Numbered from the stretch's first letter, positions 25,669 through 32,717 are shown. The stretch is 64,000 nucleotides of DNA from JAPXLN01 sp033809515 (GCA_033809515.1 JAPXLN010000009.1:1-64000), one strand, 5' to 3'. The notes: generated by a model not told the origin, from the sequence alone. Translations and numbers: made by a program.

Positions 25669-25968
25669 CTAAGGTTCCGGATTATCGCTGACGAGCATGT
25701 ACTGTATTTCACCGGGTTTGACCAAGCCCAGCTTCTCTCTTGCTGTTTTCTCTATGTACTCATCGCTGCTCATAAGCTCAGCTTGTCTCTCTAGTGTTTC
25801 ATTCATCTTTCTGTAGTACTCGATCTCTGATTCCAATGCGACAAGTCGTCTTTTCGCAGCAATAACCTCAGACTGTCTTATGGCGAGTGTGGACAAGACG
25901 GCAATGCTCAGAATCACGCCCCAGATCCACTTTCGCGCCCCTCGTTTTTTTCTTTTATCCCCCATCAT
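25669..25968 (-). CDS. divIC: Septum formation initiator DivIC/FtsB family
   Basis: Bitopic division protein (99 aa): a basic cytoplasmic head (residues 1-13), one transmembrane helix (about 14-30), then a coiled coil (about 33-68) and the conserved EYIEKTAREKLGLVKPGEIQY tail. It works with FtsL and DivIB at the septum. It starts inside the end of the HTH gene (4-nt overlap), so the two are one operon. Its direction is opposite to that of B. subtilis divIC relative to rqcP. Confidence 0.92.
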   Translation of the reverse strand: MMGDKRKKRGARKWIWGVILSIAVLSTLAIRQSEVIAAKRRLVALESEIEYYRKMNETLERQAELMSSDEYIEKTAREKLGLVKPGEIQYMLVSDNPEP

Positions 25969-26213
25969 GTGGGTTCCTCCTCATATTCCTCCTGAGAATC
26001 CTCCTGATTGAAAAGGCTCAGCGGATCTCCGGAGATAACTATAACCACCTGATACCCCTTGGCCTTAGCCCGACTGTACAGGGTAGCGATAGTGGCCTGG
26101 CTCAATCCGAGCCTCTCCGCTATAGCTTGAGCAGAGTACCCTGTTTCCTTCAGGACGACTACTTGTCTTTCCCGGAAACTCAGTCTTTCCGCTCCCCGGA
26201 TCTCAATCTGCAC
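25965..26213 (-). CDS. Small helix-turn-helix protein (LuxR/sigma region 4-like)
   Basis: 82 residues. LSFRERQVVVLKETGYSAQA followed by IAERLGLSQATIATLYSRA is a GerE/sigma-region-4 type helix-turn-helix (about residues 11-48); then YQVVIVISGDP and an acidic tail (EDSQEEYEEEP). Start GTG 26213 has GGGGGA 6 nt upstream. No effector domain exists. B. subtilis has no gene between yabQ and divIC here. Its promoter region holds the DnaA-box array, so it may be DnaA-controlled; that is inference. Confidence 0.8.
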   Translation of the reverse strand: MQIEIRGAERLSFRERQVVVLKETGYSAQAIAERLGLSQATIATLYSRAKAKGYQVVIVISGDPLSLFNQEDSQEEYEEEPT

Positions 26214-26216
26214 ACG

Positions 26217-26260
26217 TTATCCCCCGGGTTATCCACAAATTATCCACAATATGTGGACAG
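26217..26260. promoter_or_regulatory. Phased DnaA-box array upstream of the HTH-divIC operon
   Basis: Two perfect DnaA boxes TTATCCACA (26229-26237 and 26240-26248) are flanked by TTATCCCCC (26217-26225, two mismatches) and an inverted TGTGGACAG (26252-26260, two mismatches). Starts are spaced 12, 11 and 12 nt, about one helical turn each. The array touches the start codon of the HTH gene (GTG at 26213-26211), so DnaA bound here would be expected to affect its expression. Confidence 0.85.
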
Positions 26261-26367
26261 AATTAGTACAACCCTATTCTCCGGCAAATCGGAAACTCCT
26301 TCTTTTCGGAGGAAAATCGCAAGGGTTGAGATCTGAAAATCACAACCGGCACACATCGGATCTGCAG

Positions 26368-26835
26368 CTATCCGGTGGTACTCCTGGTGTCATCATGCGG
26401 GGCGCCGTCTTGTGGTGGTTCCGGGGGTGGAATTAGGGACTGCTTTATGCGGGTTACCAGCGCAGATATGCGGCTGCGCGCAGGGAGAAGGGTCCTTTGG
26501 TTCGCCCACATAAGATCCCTCCTGGTTCTGGAGAAAAGGCGAAAAGCTCCATGATAGACTAAGTCGCCCACAAGTACGCTGCACGTGAGAAACCCTGTGG
26601 CCATAGCTACGGGAACGTAGAGACGGAGTTCTCCCCAGTTTGCCGCAAGCATTACATACCCGGTTAGAGCGATTACTCCCAGAGCAGCCAAGGCATCCAG
26701 GATGTTGCGGGTGAGTTTGCCAGGGCGAAAAGCTCCCCTAAATGCTGTGTAAACGCGAAACAGCAAGTGGGAAACTGTTCCTGCAAGGAACAAGAGAGCC
26801 AGACGCCACATCTGAAACTGGACGGATGTTTCCAT
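26368..26835 (-). CDS. yabQ: Spore cortex biosynthesis membrane protein YabQ
   Basis: Polytopic membrane protein (155 aa) needed for cortex formation in B. subtilis. Four hydrophobic segments lie at about residues 8-28, 45-65, 72-92 and, more weakly, 93-105; the C-terminal third is basic and then proline/aspartate rich. Sequence similarity within YabQ is low, so the call relies on the hydrophobic pattern with the adjoining yabP. Start abuts the yabP stop. Confidence 0.82.
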   Translation of the reverse strand: METSVQFQMWRLALLFLAGTVSHLLFRVYTAFRGAFRPGKLTRNILDALAALGVIALTGYVMLAANWGELRLYVPVAMATGFLTCSVLVGDLVYHGAFRLFSRTRRDLMWANQRTLLPARSRISALVTRIKQSLIPPPEPPQDGAPHDDTRSTTG

Positions 26836-27126
26836 TTATCTAAAGAGACGTTGGAGCAATCCCCGTTCCTTTTGTGCCCGGCTCCGGTCCGGCGGAGAGT
26901 ATTCCAGTCCCAGCAGCATTCCTTCGAGTACCATGAGTCCTTTCTCAAGGTCTAGGCTGGTTATGTGGAACTCTTCTCCGGAAAGACTGATGAACCCCAT
27001 GTCCGTTTCAACGACTACTTGTCTTTCATCAAAACTGTCTACATGGATAACCCCTTGTATGCGGACTTGTTCTCGCTGGAGGATCTCCACCTTATGCTGG
27101 GAAGTGCTGGCCCCGTAATTGTCCAA
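26836..27126 (-). CDS. yabP: Sporulation protein YabP
   Basis: Small spore-coat/cortex protein (96 aa) of the YabP/YqfC family. The pattern VEILQREQVRIQGVIHVDSF, FISLSGEEFHITSLDLEKG and LMVLEGMLLGLEY is diagnostic. TTG 27126 follows GGAGGGTGAGG. In B. subtilis yabP and yabQ are mother-cell genes essential for cortex. Here it begins the inverted block, divergent from the yabR-like gene. Confidence 0.93.
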   Translation of the reverse strand: MDNYGASTSQHKVEILQREQVRIQGVIHVDSFDERQVVVETDMGFISLSGEEFHITSLDLEKGLMVLEGMLLGLEYSPPDRSRAQKERGLLQRLFR

Positions 27127-27276
27127 ATGCCCTCACCCTCCGTGTCGGGTACTATACTCCGGTTCTAGCAAAATAGCTATGCTGGAAGACAGGATATATT
27201 CGCCGTGGAGTAGCATGTCTGCCCGCACCCATTGTAGGATGTCAGAGATCCGGTATTTGGTGTACCCTTAGTATCC

Positions 27277-27306
27277 TTGACAGTGAAAAAGCGCATAACC
27301 TATAAT
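27277..27306 (+). promoter_or_regulatory. Sigma-A promoter of the yabR-like gene
   Basis: Perfect TTGACA (27277-27282), 18 nt, perfect TATAAT (27301-27306). It stands 48 nt before the ATG at 27355 and is the best vegetative promoter in the window. Confidence 0.85.
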
Positions 27307-27354
27307 GATATTTGTATCAGGGAATAAACGGGAAATGGGAGGAATGGCGGAGGT

Positions 27355-27747
27355 ATGCCGCTAGAAGTCGGCGCGATCGTTGAGGGTGTTGTTACCGGCG
27401 TCACGAATTTCGGTGCATTTGTGAGTCTCCCGGAGGGCAAGACCGGGCTGGTTCATATCTCGGAAATTGCTGATGCGTATGTAAAAGACATCAACGAGTA
27501 CGTAAAAAAACACGACACGGTAAAAGTGAAGGTTCTATCAGTCGATGCATCCGGGAAGATCGGGCTCAGCATCAAGCAAGCCAGCCCCACCTACCGGCCG
27601 CGAAGCGCTCAGGATTTTCGGCGTTCAAGGGCCAATTTCGAAGACAGGCTGGCACGCTTTCTCAAGGAAAGCGATGAGAGGCAGGCTGATCTTAAAAAGA
27701 ACGTCGATGCTAAGCGCGGCGGACGTGGATCGCGCCGGGAAGTATAG
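27355..27747 (+). CDS. yabR: S1 RNA-binding domain protein (YabR)
   Basis: One S1 OB-fold domain at residues 4-75 (GAIVEGVVTGVTNFGAFVSL, TGLVHISEIAD, KVKVLSVDASGKIGLSIKQ), then a basic, disordered tail of about 50 residues. 130 aa. Related to the S1 domain of polynucleotide phosphorylase; RNA binding is expected but its role is undefined. Start ATG 27355 has a Shine-Dalgarno sequence either very close (GGAGG, 1 nt) or far (GGGAGG, 14 nt), so the start is slightly uncertain. Confidence 0.92.
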   Translation: MPLEVGAIVEGVVTGVTNFGAFVSLPEGKTGLVHISEIADAYVKDINEYVKKHDTVKVKVLSVDASGKIGLSIKQASPTYRPRSAQDFRRSRANFEDRLARFLKESDERQADLKKNVDAKRGGRGSRREV

Positions 27748-27850
27748 GCGGTAAGCGAAAGTCTTCGGCCGCTGTGCGGACAGGAGTTTTGAGCCTGCTT
27801 GATTTCGGTTTTTCATCTGTCGCATCTTGTGCTATTGTATGTGGTGCTGT

Positions 27851-27940
27851 GCCGGGATGTTGGAACCGGTAGACAATGGGGACTTAAAATCCCTTGGGCT
27901 GTGCAAGCCCGTGCGGGTTCAAATCCCGCTCCCGGCACCA
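27851..27940 (+). tRNA. tRNA-Leu (anticodon TAA)
   Basis: Complete class II cloverleaf with a long variable arm. Acceptor GCCGGGA pairs with TCCCGGC, the anticodon loop is CTTAAAA giving TAA, the T-loop is GGTTCAAATCC, and CCA is encoded (27938-27940). It reads UUA codons. Confidence 0.97.
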
Positions 27941-28093
27941 TCCAGTAATACTCTGACCCCAAAGATCTCAGTAGGGCTTCAGCGAGACATTCACGAACCT
28001 GGCAACCAAGGGGTGTCTTCGGATCCAAGCCCATTTTTTGTGTTGGGTTAACGCTGTCGCACAATCTGCATACATTCATTGCGGTGATAGATT

Positions 28094-28597
28094 TTGCGTA
28101 TTGTTGAAGATGCTGTATGGCGCCATTACGGGTACCCCAACCCATACTGGGCGGCAAAGTGTAAAGACTGCCGTACGAAGGTATTCGGGAGGGGCAAGCC
28201 TGTCAGTGAGTGCATCGACTGCTGGAAGATTGAGATATGGCAGAAGGGTAGAGCCCTGTTTCATCTTCCGGTCTCCCTTGAATCCATTGCTGAGAAGGCC
28301 TGCTTGCTCAGACCGGGCCTGATGGCAAAGGTTTCACGGGATGAAACCCCGGTAGTAAGATCCGGGGTTCCCTTTGACGGGTACCCTACTGAGGACAACG
28401 ACTATCTCTTGATGATATACGCCAGGAACATACGTGAACGAGACGACCTTACGGGCCTGGTGGCGCTGGTGGCTGGTCTGGACTGCGCAAGGGCTTCGCT
28501 GCTTCCGGTGCGCCGGGGATGCTGGCTCTACGATTCCTTCTTGGGACCCTGGCAAGCTTGGTTTCCCCTTGACAAGGACTGCTTTGGCCGCCTGTAG
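28094..28597 (+). CDS. Unidentified protein with two CxxC pairs
   Basis: Not recognised. 167 residues with a probable zinc ribbon at 23-43 (CKDC...CIDC) and a hydrophobic segment LTGLVALVAGLDCARASLLP near 118-137; the C-terminus is tryptophan- and phenylalanine-rich (DSFLGPWQAWFPLD). TTG 28094 is the likely start, with a weak GGTGA upstream. It stands alone after tRNA-Leu. Codon use resembles neighbours, so it is probably a real gene. A nucleic-acid-related role is only a guess from the Cys pairs. Confidence 0.6.
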   Translation: MRIVEDAVWRHYGYPNPYWAAKCKDCRTKVFGRGKPVSECIDCWKIEIWQKGRALFHLPVSLESIAEKACLLRPGLMAKVSRDETPVVRSGVPFDGYPTEDNDYLLMIYARNIRERDDLTGLVALVAGLDCARASLLPVRRGCWLYDSFLGPWQAWFPLDKDCFGRL

Positions 28598-28654
28598 ACG
28601 CTACGTCTTGGCGTTTTTTCCGGGGACAGGCCGGTTTGCTTGTCATAAGAACAG

Positions 28655-28674
28655 CCGGCCCGCGAACGGGCCGG
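28655..28674. terminator. GC-rich hairpin between convergent genes
   Basis: CCGGCCCG (28655-28662) and CGGGCCGG (28667-28674) form an 8-bp stem around CGAA. Neither side has a clean T-run; the minus strand continues CTGTTCTTAT. It lies where the gene ending at 28597 and the minus-strand operon ending at 28699 converge, so it may serve both. Confidence 0.5.
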
Positions 28675-28698
28675 GTCTCACGAACTATGCAGGTGCTC

Positions 28699-29424
28699 CT
28701 ATTCTTCGGGCTCCCGGTCTTCTATCTTCTCGCGGAGGTCCTCCATCTTCTCCAGGAGTTCCTCTTTCTTGTCCTCATATCTTTCATAGATAGCTTCGAG
28801 CCGCTCCTCCATTTTCTCCTGGGTTGCTTCGATCTTGTTCTGAATCCGCTCGAGTTCCTGTTCGAGCCGGTCAATCTGGCTTTCCCAGCGTTCCTGTTCC
28901 CGCTCGATCTCCTCTTCCATGGTTTTCCCCATGTCGTCCAGGTTACCGCCGGACCTGCCGGCACGCCTGCGTTCGAGCCTGACGACGAAGTCGCGTTGTT
29001 CCCCAGGGGCACCTCCTCGCCTCATTGTTCTTGGCTTCGGCACAGGGAAGGGCATTGGCACAGGAGGGAACCCTTCTGAAGGGTGCGAAAGCTCCTTGAT
29101 GAGGCTAAGAGTGATCTCTACTGCACAAGCGATCTCTTGCATGGTAGCTTGGTCTGCAAGCTCAGGGATGATCATGTGGACGTCCTTGTACTCCGGGAGT
29201 GCCTTGAGTGCGTCAATGCACTTACGGTAAGTTGACGCGAGCTGGTCCTCCATTCCGCTGTAAGCATCAGTGTAGATCCCTTGCTGAGTCACTGACCGGA
29301 TTCCACGAAGGACGCCTCTTATCTGAGCCAAATTGTCCAACGAGTCACTTCCTTTCTCGGTCTTCTTCTCTGATTCACCTGACACCGCCTGAGGCGTAGG
29401 AAATCCGCTATCCGGTTGCATCAC
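28699..29424 (-). CDS. Soluble coiled-coil protein coupled to an ECF sigma factor
   Basis: Unrecognised, 241 residues. The N-terminal half (about 30-120) looks helical; a proline-rich hinge (PPVPMPFPVPKPRTM, about 122-136) leads to a long, highly charged coiled coil (about 165-240, Glu/Arg/Lys heptads). No transmembrane segment or signal peptide. The GTG/ATG start lies 17 nt inside the sigma gene with GAAGAAGG upstream, so translation is coupled. Position suggests a regulator or partner of that sigma factor; no anti-sigma family is recognised. Confidence 0.7.
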   Translation of the reverse strand: MMQPDSGFPTPQAVSGESEKKTEKGSDSLDNLAQIRGVLRGIRSVTQQGIYTDAYSGMEDQLASTYRKCIDALKALPEYKDVHMIIPELADQATMQEIACAVEITLSLIKELSHPSEGFPPVPMPFPVPKPRTMRRGGAPGEQRDFVVRLERRRAGRSGGNLDDMGKTMEEEIEREQERWESQIDRLEQELERIQNKIEATQEKMEERLEAIYERYEDKKEELLEKMEDLREKIEDREPEE

Positions 29425-30016
29425 CTTCTTCCTCCAAAAGCCCGCGCGCCAACTGTTTCGCCCTGTGAGTGCGCCATTTCACCAGCCCGGCGTCGATTTC
29501 GAGAAGCTCTGCCACTTCGTTAACGGTATAGTCCAGATAGTACCGCAGGTACAGCACTCTCATGTACTGTTCAGGAAGATCCTTGTGGAGCTTTTCCAGG
29601 AGCAGGGTTGCTTCAGCGATGTCTGCCGGGATTCTCGAGTTCGCATACTCGGGGTAGGTCAGTGCTCTTTCTATGCTGGCTGCCGGGCGACTGCTTCGCA
29701 TGAAACTGGAGGCCTCGTTGACAGCTATCATGCGCACCCAATACTTGAACCTGGAACCATCTTTGATCTTGTCCAGCGAGTAGTATGCCTTCATAAACGA
29801 CGTTTGTACTATGTCGTCCAGGTCAGGAGACGACCCTACCCTGGATTTGACTGCCTTTTTTACGGAATCACAATGTCGTTTTACCAGCTCATCAAATGGC
29901 TCATTGGCGTTTGGGCAGTACCGGGCAGCTGCAGGTTCTCGTATGATCTGCAGGGCCAGCACAACCAGATCCCTATCGTCGCATTGGCACAGGCTGCGAG
30001 GATTTGTGTCTGACAT
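29408..30016 (-). CDS. ECF-type RNA polymerase sigma-70 factor
   Basis: 202 residues. Region 2 is seen in DELVKRHCDSVKKAVKSRV and SPDLDDIVQTSFMKAYYSLD (about 43-85), region 4 in LPEQYMRVLYLRYYLDYTVN and EVAELLEIDAGLVKWRTHRA (about 145-190). The 42-residue N-terminal part before region 2 contains CQCDD and is unusual. No strong Shine-Dalgarno sequence: GGAGGGAG is 14 nt before the ATG. Between it and the TIM-barrel gene upstream are 68 nt, so the three genes may form one operon. Confidence 0.85.
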   Translation of the reverse strand: MSDTNPRSLCQCDDRDLVVLALQIIREPAAARYCPNANEPFDELVKRHCDSVKKAVKSRVGSSPDLDDIVQTSFMKAYYSLDKIKDGSRFKYWVRMIAVNEASSFMRSSRPAASIERALTYPEYANSRIPADIAEATLLLEKLHKDLPEQYMRVLYLRYYLDYTVNEVAELLEIDAGLVKWRTHRAKQLARGLLEEEGDATG

Positions 30017-30084
30017 CTCGGCTGTACCTACTCCCTCCTAAGAACGCCTCTCACCATACATAGACTGCCCGAGCTCAGAAAGGG

Positions 30085-30957
30085 TTAGCGTCCCCAGGCG
30101 TATTTTTCGTCCTGCGTGCTTTTTCCCCTGTCACATTCTTCCCGGCCAACCCATGGCCCGGTATTCTCAAGAAGCCAGTTGATTCCATCAGCTACGCTTT
30201 CCCGGGACCCGGTCCGGTGCGGGCAGTGCTGGAGTACGGCGTATATGTCCGCAGATCCGTTTTTCAGGATGTCCATAGTGTCTAGAATAGGGACATTCCC
30301 CTGCTTTGCAACAGGTGACCAGTAGTACTTGCGACCTCCCAGCCAAACGTGGTGTAAATGCACCACTCTGCACCACGGTGCAAGTTGGGAGATCATGTCT
30401 TGATATGGGTACTTCAGCAATCGGCACGCCAGGTAGATATCGCCTACGTCCAGACACAAAGAGAGGTTCCATTGAGGCAATCTAGCCTCGCTAATGGCCA
30501 TAAGCGCTATGAACGCTGACGGATCTTTGCGTGGGCCAAGTTTCGGTTCGCAGATGATGGGAACTTTGTATAATCCCTCAAAGGTCTTGATGATCTCCAG
30601 GCCTCTCCTGACCCGTTGTATACCGAGGTTTCTCCCGGAGGTGTCCCACATGTACGGAAAATGTATGACGATATACGATACGCCCCAATCGCTTGCCAGA
30701 CGACAAGTGCGGCGCAACTCGTCGCGGGCTGTGTCATCATCAAGCAGAAATCCATACCGGCTGTCAAGTGAGTAAAGGGGACAGTGGAATCCGACCTTGA
30801 GCCCGGACCGATTGGACTTGCCCATGAGGAACTCCAGATCACCGTCGTAGCCTAGATTCCCGATTTCAATGGCCTGGGTGTGCCAGTTGAACAACTCCGG
30901 AAGTCTTTGGCTTGAGGAATCCACTGTATCGGAGGAAACGGACAAAATAAACCCCAA
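30085..30957 (-). CDS. Sugar phosphate isomerase/epimerase-like TIM-barrel protein
   Basis: AP-endonuclease-2 / xylose-isomerase-like TIM barrel (290 aa). Expected strand-end residues are present: AIEIGN, VGFHCPLY, YIVIHFPY, PIICEPKLG, LCLDVGDIYLA, VVHLHHVW and LQHCPHRTG. The Glu, Asp and His residues could bind a divalent metal. TTG 30957 follows GGAGGTG at 8 nt. Substrate unknown; members include inosose dehydratase and endonuclease IV. It is the first gene of the operon with the sigma factor. Confidence 0.75.
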   Translation of the reverse strand: MGFILSVSSDTVDSSSQRLPELFNWHTQAIEIGNLGYDGDLEFLMGKSNRSGLKVGFHCPLYSLDSRYGFLLDDDTARDELRRTCRLASDWGVSYIVIHFPYMWDTSGRNLGIQRVRRGLEIIKTFEGLYKVPIICEPKLGPRKDPSAFIALMAISEARLPQWNLSLCLDVGDIYLACRLLKYPYQDMISQLAPWCRVVHLHHVWLGGRKYYWSPVAKQGNVPILDTMDILKNGSADIYAVLQHCPHRTGSRESVADGINWLLENTGPWVGREECDRGKSTQDEKYAWGR

Positions 30958-30961
30958 CTAA

Positions 30962-31586
30962 ACTACACCTCCAAAGGATAAGTGGTTTAATGCTTGGGCC
31001 GGGTATTAAGATTGGCAAACCAGAGGCTAAGCGACCCTGCGGCGGACCCTATTCCGAGCCCGGCGCAGAAGGTGCGAGCGCAAGCTAGCTAATAGTGAGT
31101 TTGACTCGGACTCCGATAGGCAACACCTCACATTACCAACATATTCTAGGCTTAAATCCCAAATCCTGCATGCCTTGCGAAAAAGTGCGGTCAAGTGAGC
31201 AAAGTTGTCGAATGTTGAAATATTGAGGTCAGAACCAGGGTCGGTTTCTTCCGGTCCCCGGGCCAAGTGCCGGACAATTCTAGCGGGGGATGGGTCAGCC
31301 TCATGGAACGATCAGATGGAAGCCCGTAGAGTACGGGAAGGACTGCTGCCCGCAACGGACAACAGTCCCAATGCCCTAAGCGATCGAGGCTGCTTCATCA
31401 TCGTCACTGGATAGACGGATTTGGCCGGTCACGTCTCAGCCACCCGGTATTTCTTCCTTTCCGGGAGGCAACCGGAGCATTCCTCAGCCGCACAGACTAT
31501 CGACAGATTCATTGCCCTTCCCAGAAAAGAGCAATGTCCTCAAATGGGGGTCAAAAAGAAGGTCCGTGACTTCAATTGGGGGGCTT
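30962..31586. other. About 630 bp without a supported gene
   Basis: Short frames here lack ribosome binding sites or familiar sequence. Two adjacent hairpins stand out: CCCGTA/TACGGG with a GAG loop (31323-31337), and a 9-bp stem with one mismatch between GGACTGCTG (31340-31348) and CAACAGTCC (31360-31368). A small RNA or a decayed gene is possible; I cannot decide. Confidence 0.35.
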
Positions 31587-31590
31587 ACGC

Positions 31591-31666
31591 TGGTGGGCCA
31601 TACAGGACTCGAACCTGTAACCTCCCGATTAAGAGTCGGATGCTCTACCAATTGAGCTAATGGCCC
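31591..31666 (-). tRNA. tRNA-Lys (anticodon CTT)
   Basis: Minus strand cloverleaf: acceptor GGGCCAT with ATGGCCC, D-arm TAGCTCAATTGGTAGAGCA, anticodon loop CTCTTAA giving CTT, T-arm ACAGGTTCGAGTCCTGT, encoded CCA (31591-31593). Confidence 0.97.
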
Positions 31667-31673
31667 TTGTACA

Positions 31674-31750
31674 TGGTAGCGGCGACTGGATTCGAACCAG
31701 TGACCCTACGGGTATGAACCGTATGCTCTGACCAACTGAGCTACGCCGCC
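31674..31750 (-). tRNA. tRNA-Met, elongator (anticodon CAT)
   Basis: Minus strand: acceptor GGCGGCG with CGCCGCT (G1:U72, as in B. subtilis elongator tRNA-Met), anticodon loop TTCATAC giving CAT, T-loop GGTTCGAATCC, encoded CCA. The initiator C1/A72 mismatch is absent, and the anticodon stem matches the B. subtilis elongator, which argues against initiator or tRNA-Ile2. It is 7 nt before tRNA-Lys, in one transcript. Confidence 0.94.
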
Positions 31751-31765
31751 ATGCAAGCAATGCTC

Positions 31766-31794
31766 ATTATAACGAGACTGCAATTCCACGTCAA
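31766..31794 (-). promoter_or_regulatory. Sigma-A promoter of the tRNA-Met/tRNA-Lys pair
   Basis: Minus strand: TTGACG (31789-31794), 17 nt, perfect TATAAT (31766-31771), about 16 nt before the 5' end of tRNA-Met. Confidence 0.88.
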
Positions 31795-31805
31795 CACCGC
31801 TTCTG

Positions 31806-32080
31806 CTCTGTGCTATGGTACTTGACTGCAAAAGCAAGTTCCAGTGTTTTGGATAAGAGCAGAAGTTACTCTTGTAGAGCCCCTGCAGCAAAATGTAGGT
31901 TGCCTGATTCAGGTTTGGTCACCATTTTTGGACTAGACCGGAGGAAATAAGCCATGAGCGATATGCCGATCTTTTGGGCGCAAACCGGAATCGGGGCACC
32001 GAACAGAAGTTGCTCTTGGGTTCACCCACATTTCTACTGACTGGAAGTTACTTTTTCAACTAACCTCTGTGTTATGGTAC
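31806..32080 (+). repeat. Short interspersed repeats in the tRNA-flanking intergenic region
   Basis: CTCTGTGCTATGGTAC (31806-31821) recurs with one change at 32065-32080. CAGAAGTTACTCTTG (31860-31874) recurs with one change at 32004-32018, and a shorter relative TGGAAGTTACTTTTT begins at 32042. The two families are in opposite order in the two halves. Function unknown. Confidence 0.6.
31954..32040 (+). CDS. Possible 28-codon small protein
   Basis: ATG 31954 is preceded by GGAGG at 9 nt spacing. The product would be MSDMPIFWAQTGIGAPNRSC plus eight more residues (SWVHPHFY). No homologue is known to me. The stop at 32038 is 159 nt before the next gene. The good ribosome binding site is the only support; one of the interspersed repeats lies inside it, which weighs against strong coding constraint. 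Confidence 0.25.
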   Translation: MSDMPIFWAQTGIGAPNRSCSWVHPHFY

Positions 32081-32198
32081 AGTGATACTGCTACCCGGTG
32101 ACTGAGCGATACCAGGGACGGCTGTCAGCCCTAATCCAGATGCTCAGTCCAGATGATCGGCGCAGATGCTCGGCGCTGACGACAAGGGGGTCTGGCAG

Positions 32199-32717
32199 AT
32201 GAGGCGTCAGAGCATAATACTGATCTGCGAAATCATGCTATGCATATTGATCTTGACTGCTATGTACCTGATTACTCACCACGTCTATGCTGACGTGTTT
32301 CGGATTGGTACGGCAGCTAGTCTGCCGACCAGCTGGATTGTTATTACGATTCTCAACTGGAAAAAGGAAACTGACACAGATCGCCCAAAAGCACGCTGGT
32401 TTACGCTCGTCGTGGTTGCCGTTGCCATCGCCGTGTTTGCAGTTGCCAAGCCCAATATCACATATGAAGAAGGTAAGAGCATCGTCTCTGCGCAAGGATA
32501 TGAGAATCTCTACGAGCTACAGGATAAGTCGATACTGGCGTTTGGGCTGAAGCACACGAAGCTGGTTCCAGAGGCCTATCTCTATGTCGGCGAGAGAAAC
32601 AGCATTAAGTACTACATTCTACTAAGCCCCATAGATGGTGAAATCGATACAGAACTGATAGGTGACGGGAATTACCTGGACATGTACTTCGATGTGAAAT
32701 ATGGACAACGCCCCTAG
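32199..32717 (+). CDS. Hypothetical membrane protein
   Basis: 172 residues, not recognised. Three hydrophobic segments: SIILICEIMLCILILTAMYL (5-24), a second around 35-52 and ARWFTLVVVAVAIAVFAVAK (about 65-84). The remaining 85 residues form a soluble domain with a PepSY-like feel (YVGERNSIKYYILLSPIDGE). ATG 32199 is chosen because AAGGGGG lies 8 nt upstream; the earlier ATG 32166 has no such site. It stands alone in its direction before the baeRF gene. Confidence 0.55.
   Translation: MRRQSIILICEIMLCILILTAMYLITHHVYADVFRIGTAASLPTSWIVITILNWKKETDTDRPKARWFTLVVVAVAIAVFAVAKPNITYEEGKSIVSAQGYENLYELQDKSILAFGLKHTKLVPEAYLYVGERNSIKYYILLSPIDGEIDTELIGDGNYLDMYFDVKYGQRP

Noticed and set aside
26217..26260. 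The DnaA-box array as the chromosomal origin
   Set aside because: dnaA, dnaN and an AT-rich unwinding region are not adjacent, and only two of the four boxes are perfect; a regulatory or titration role fits better.
31027..31266. 79-codon minus-strand frame in the 31 kb gap
   Set aside because: No ribosome binding site, no family, composition unlike neighbours; its arginine-rich tail is not informative.
31421..31660. 79-codon plus-strand frame ending in RTRTCNLPIKSRMLYQLS
   Set aside because: The C-terminal part is a translation of the antisense of tRNA-Lys, a well-known false ORF.
31706..31891. Minus-strand frame ending GGVAQLVRAYGSYP
   Set aside because: This is the familiar artefact of reading through a tRNA gene (tRNA-Met here).
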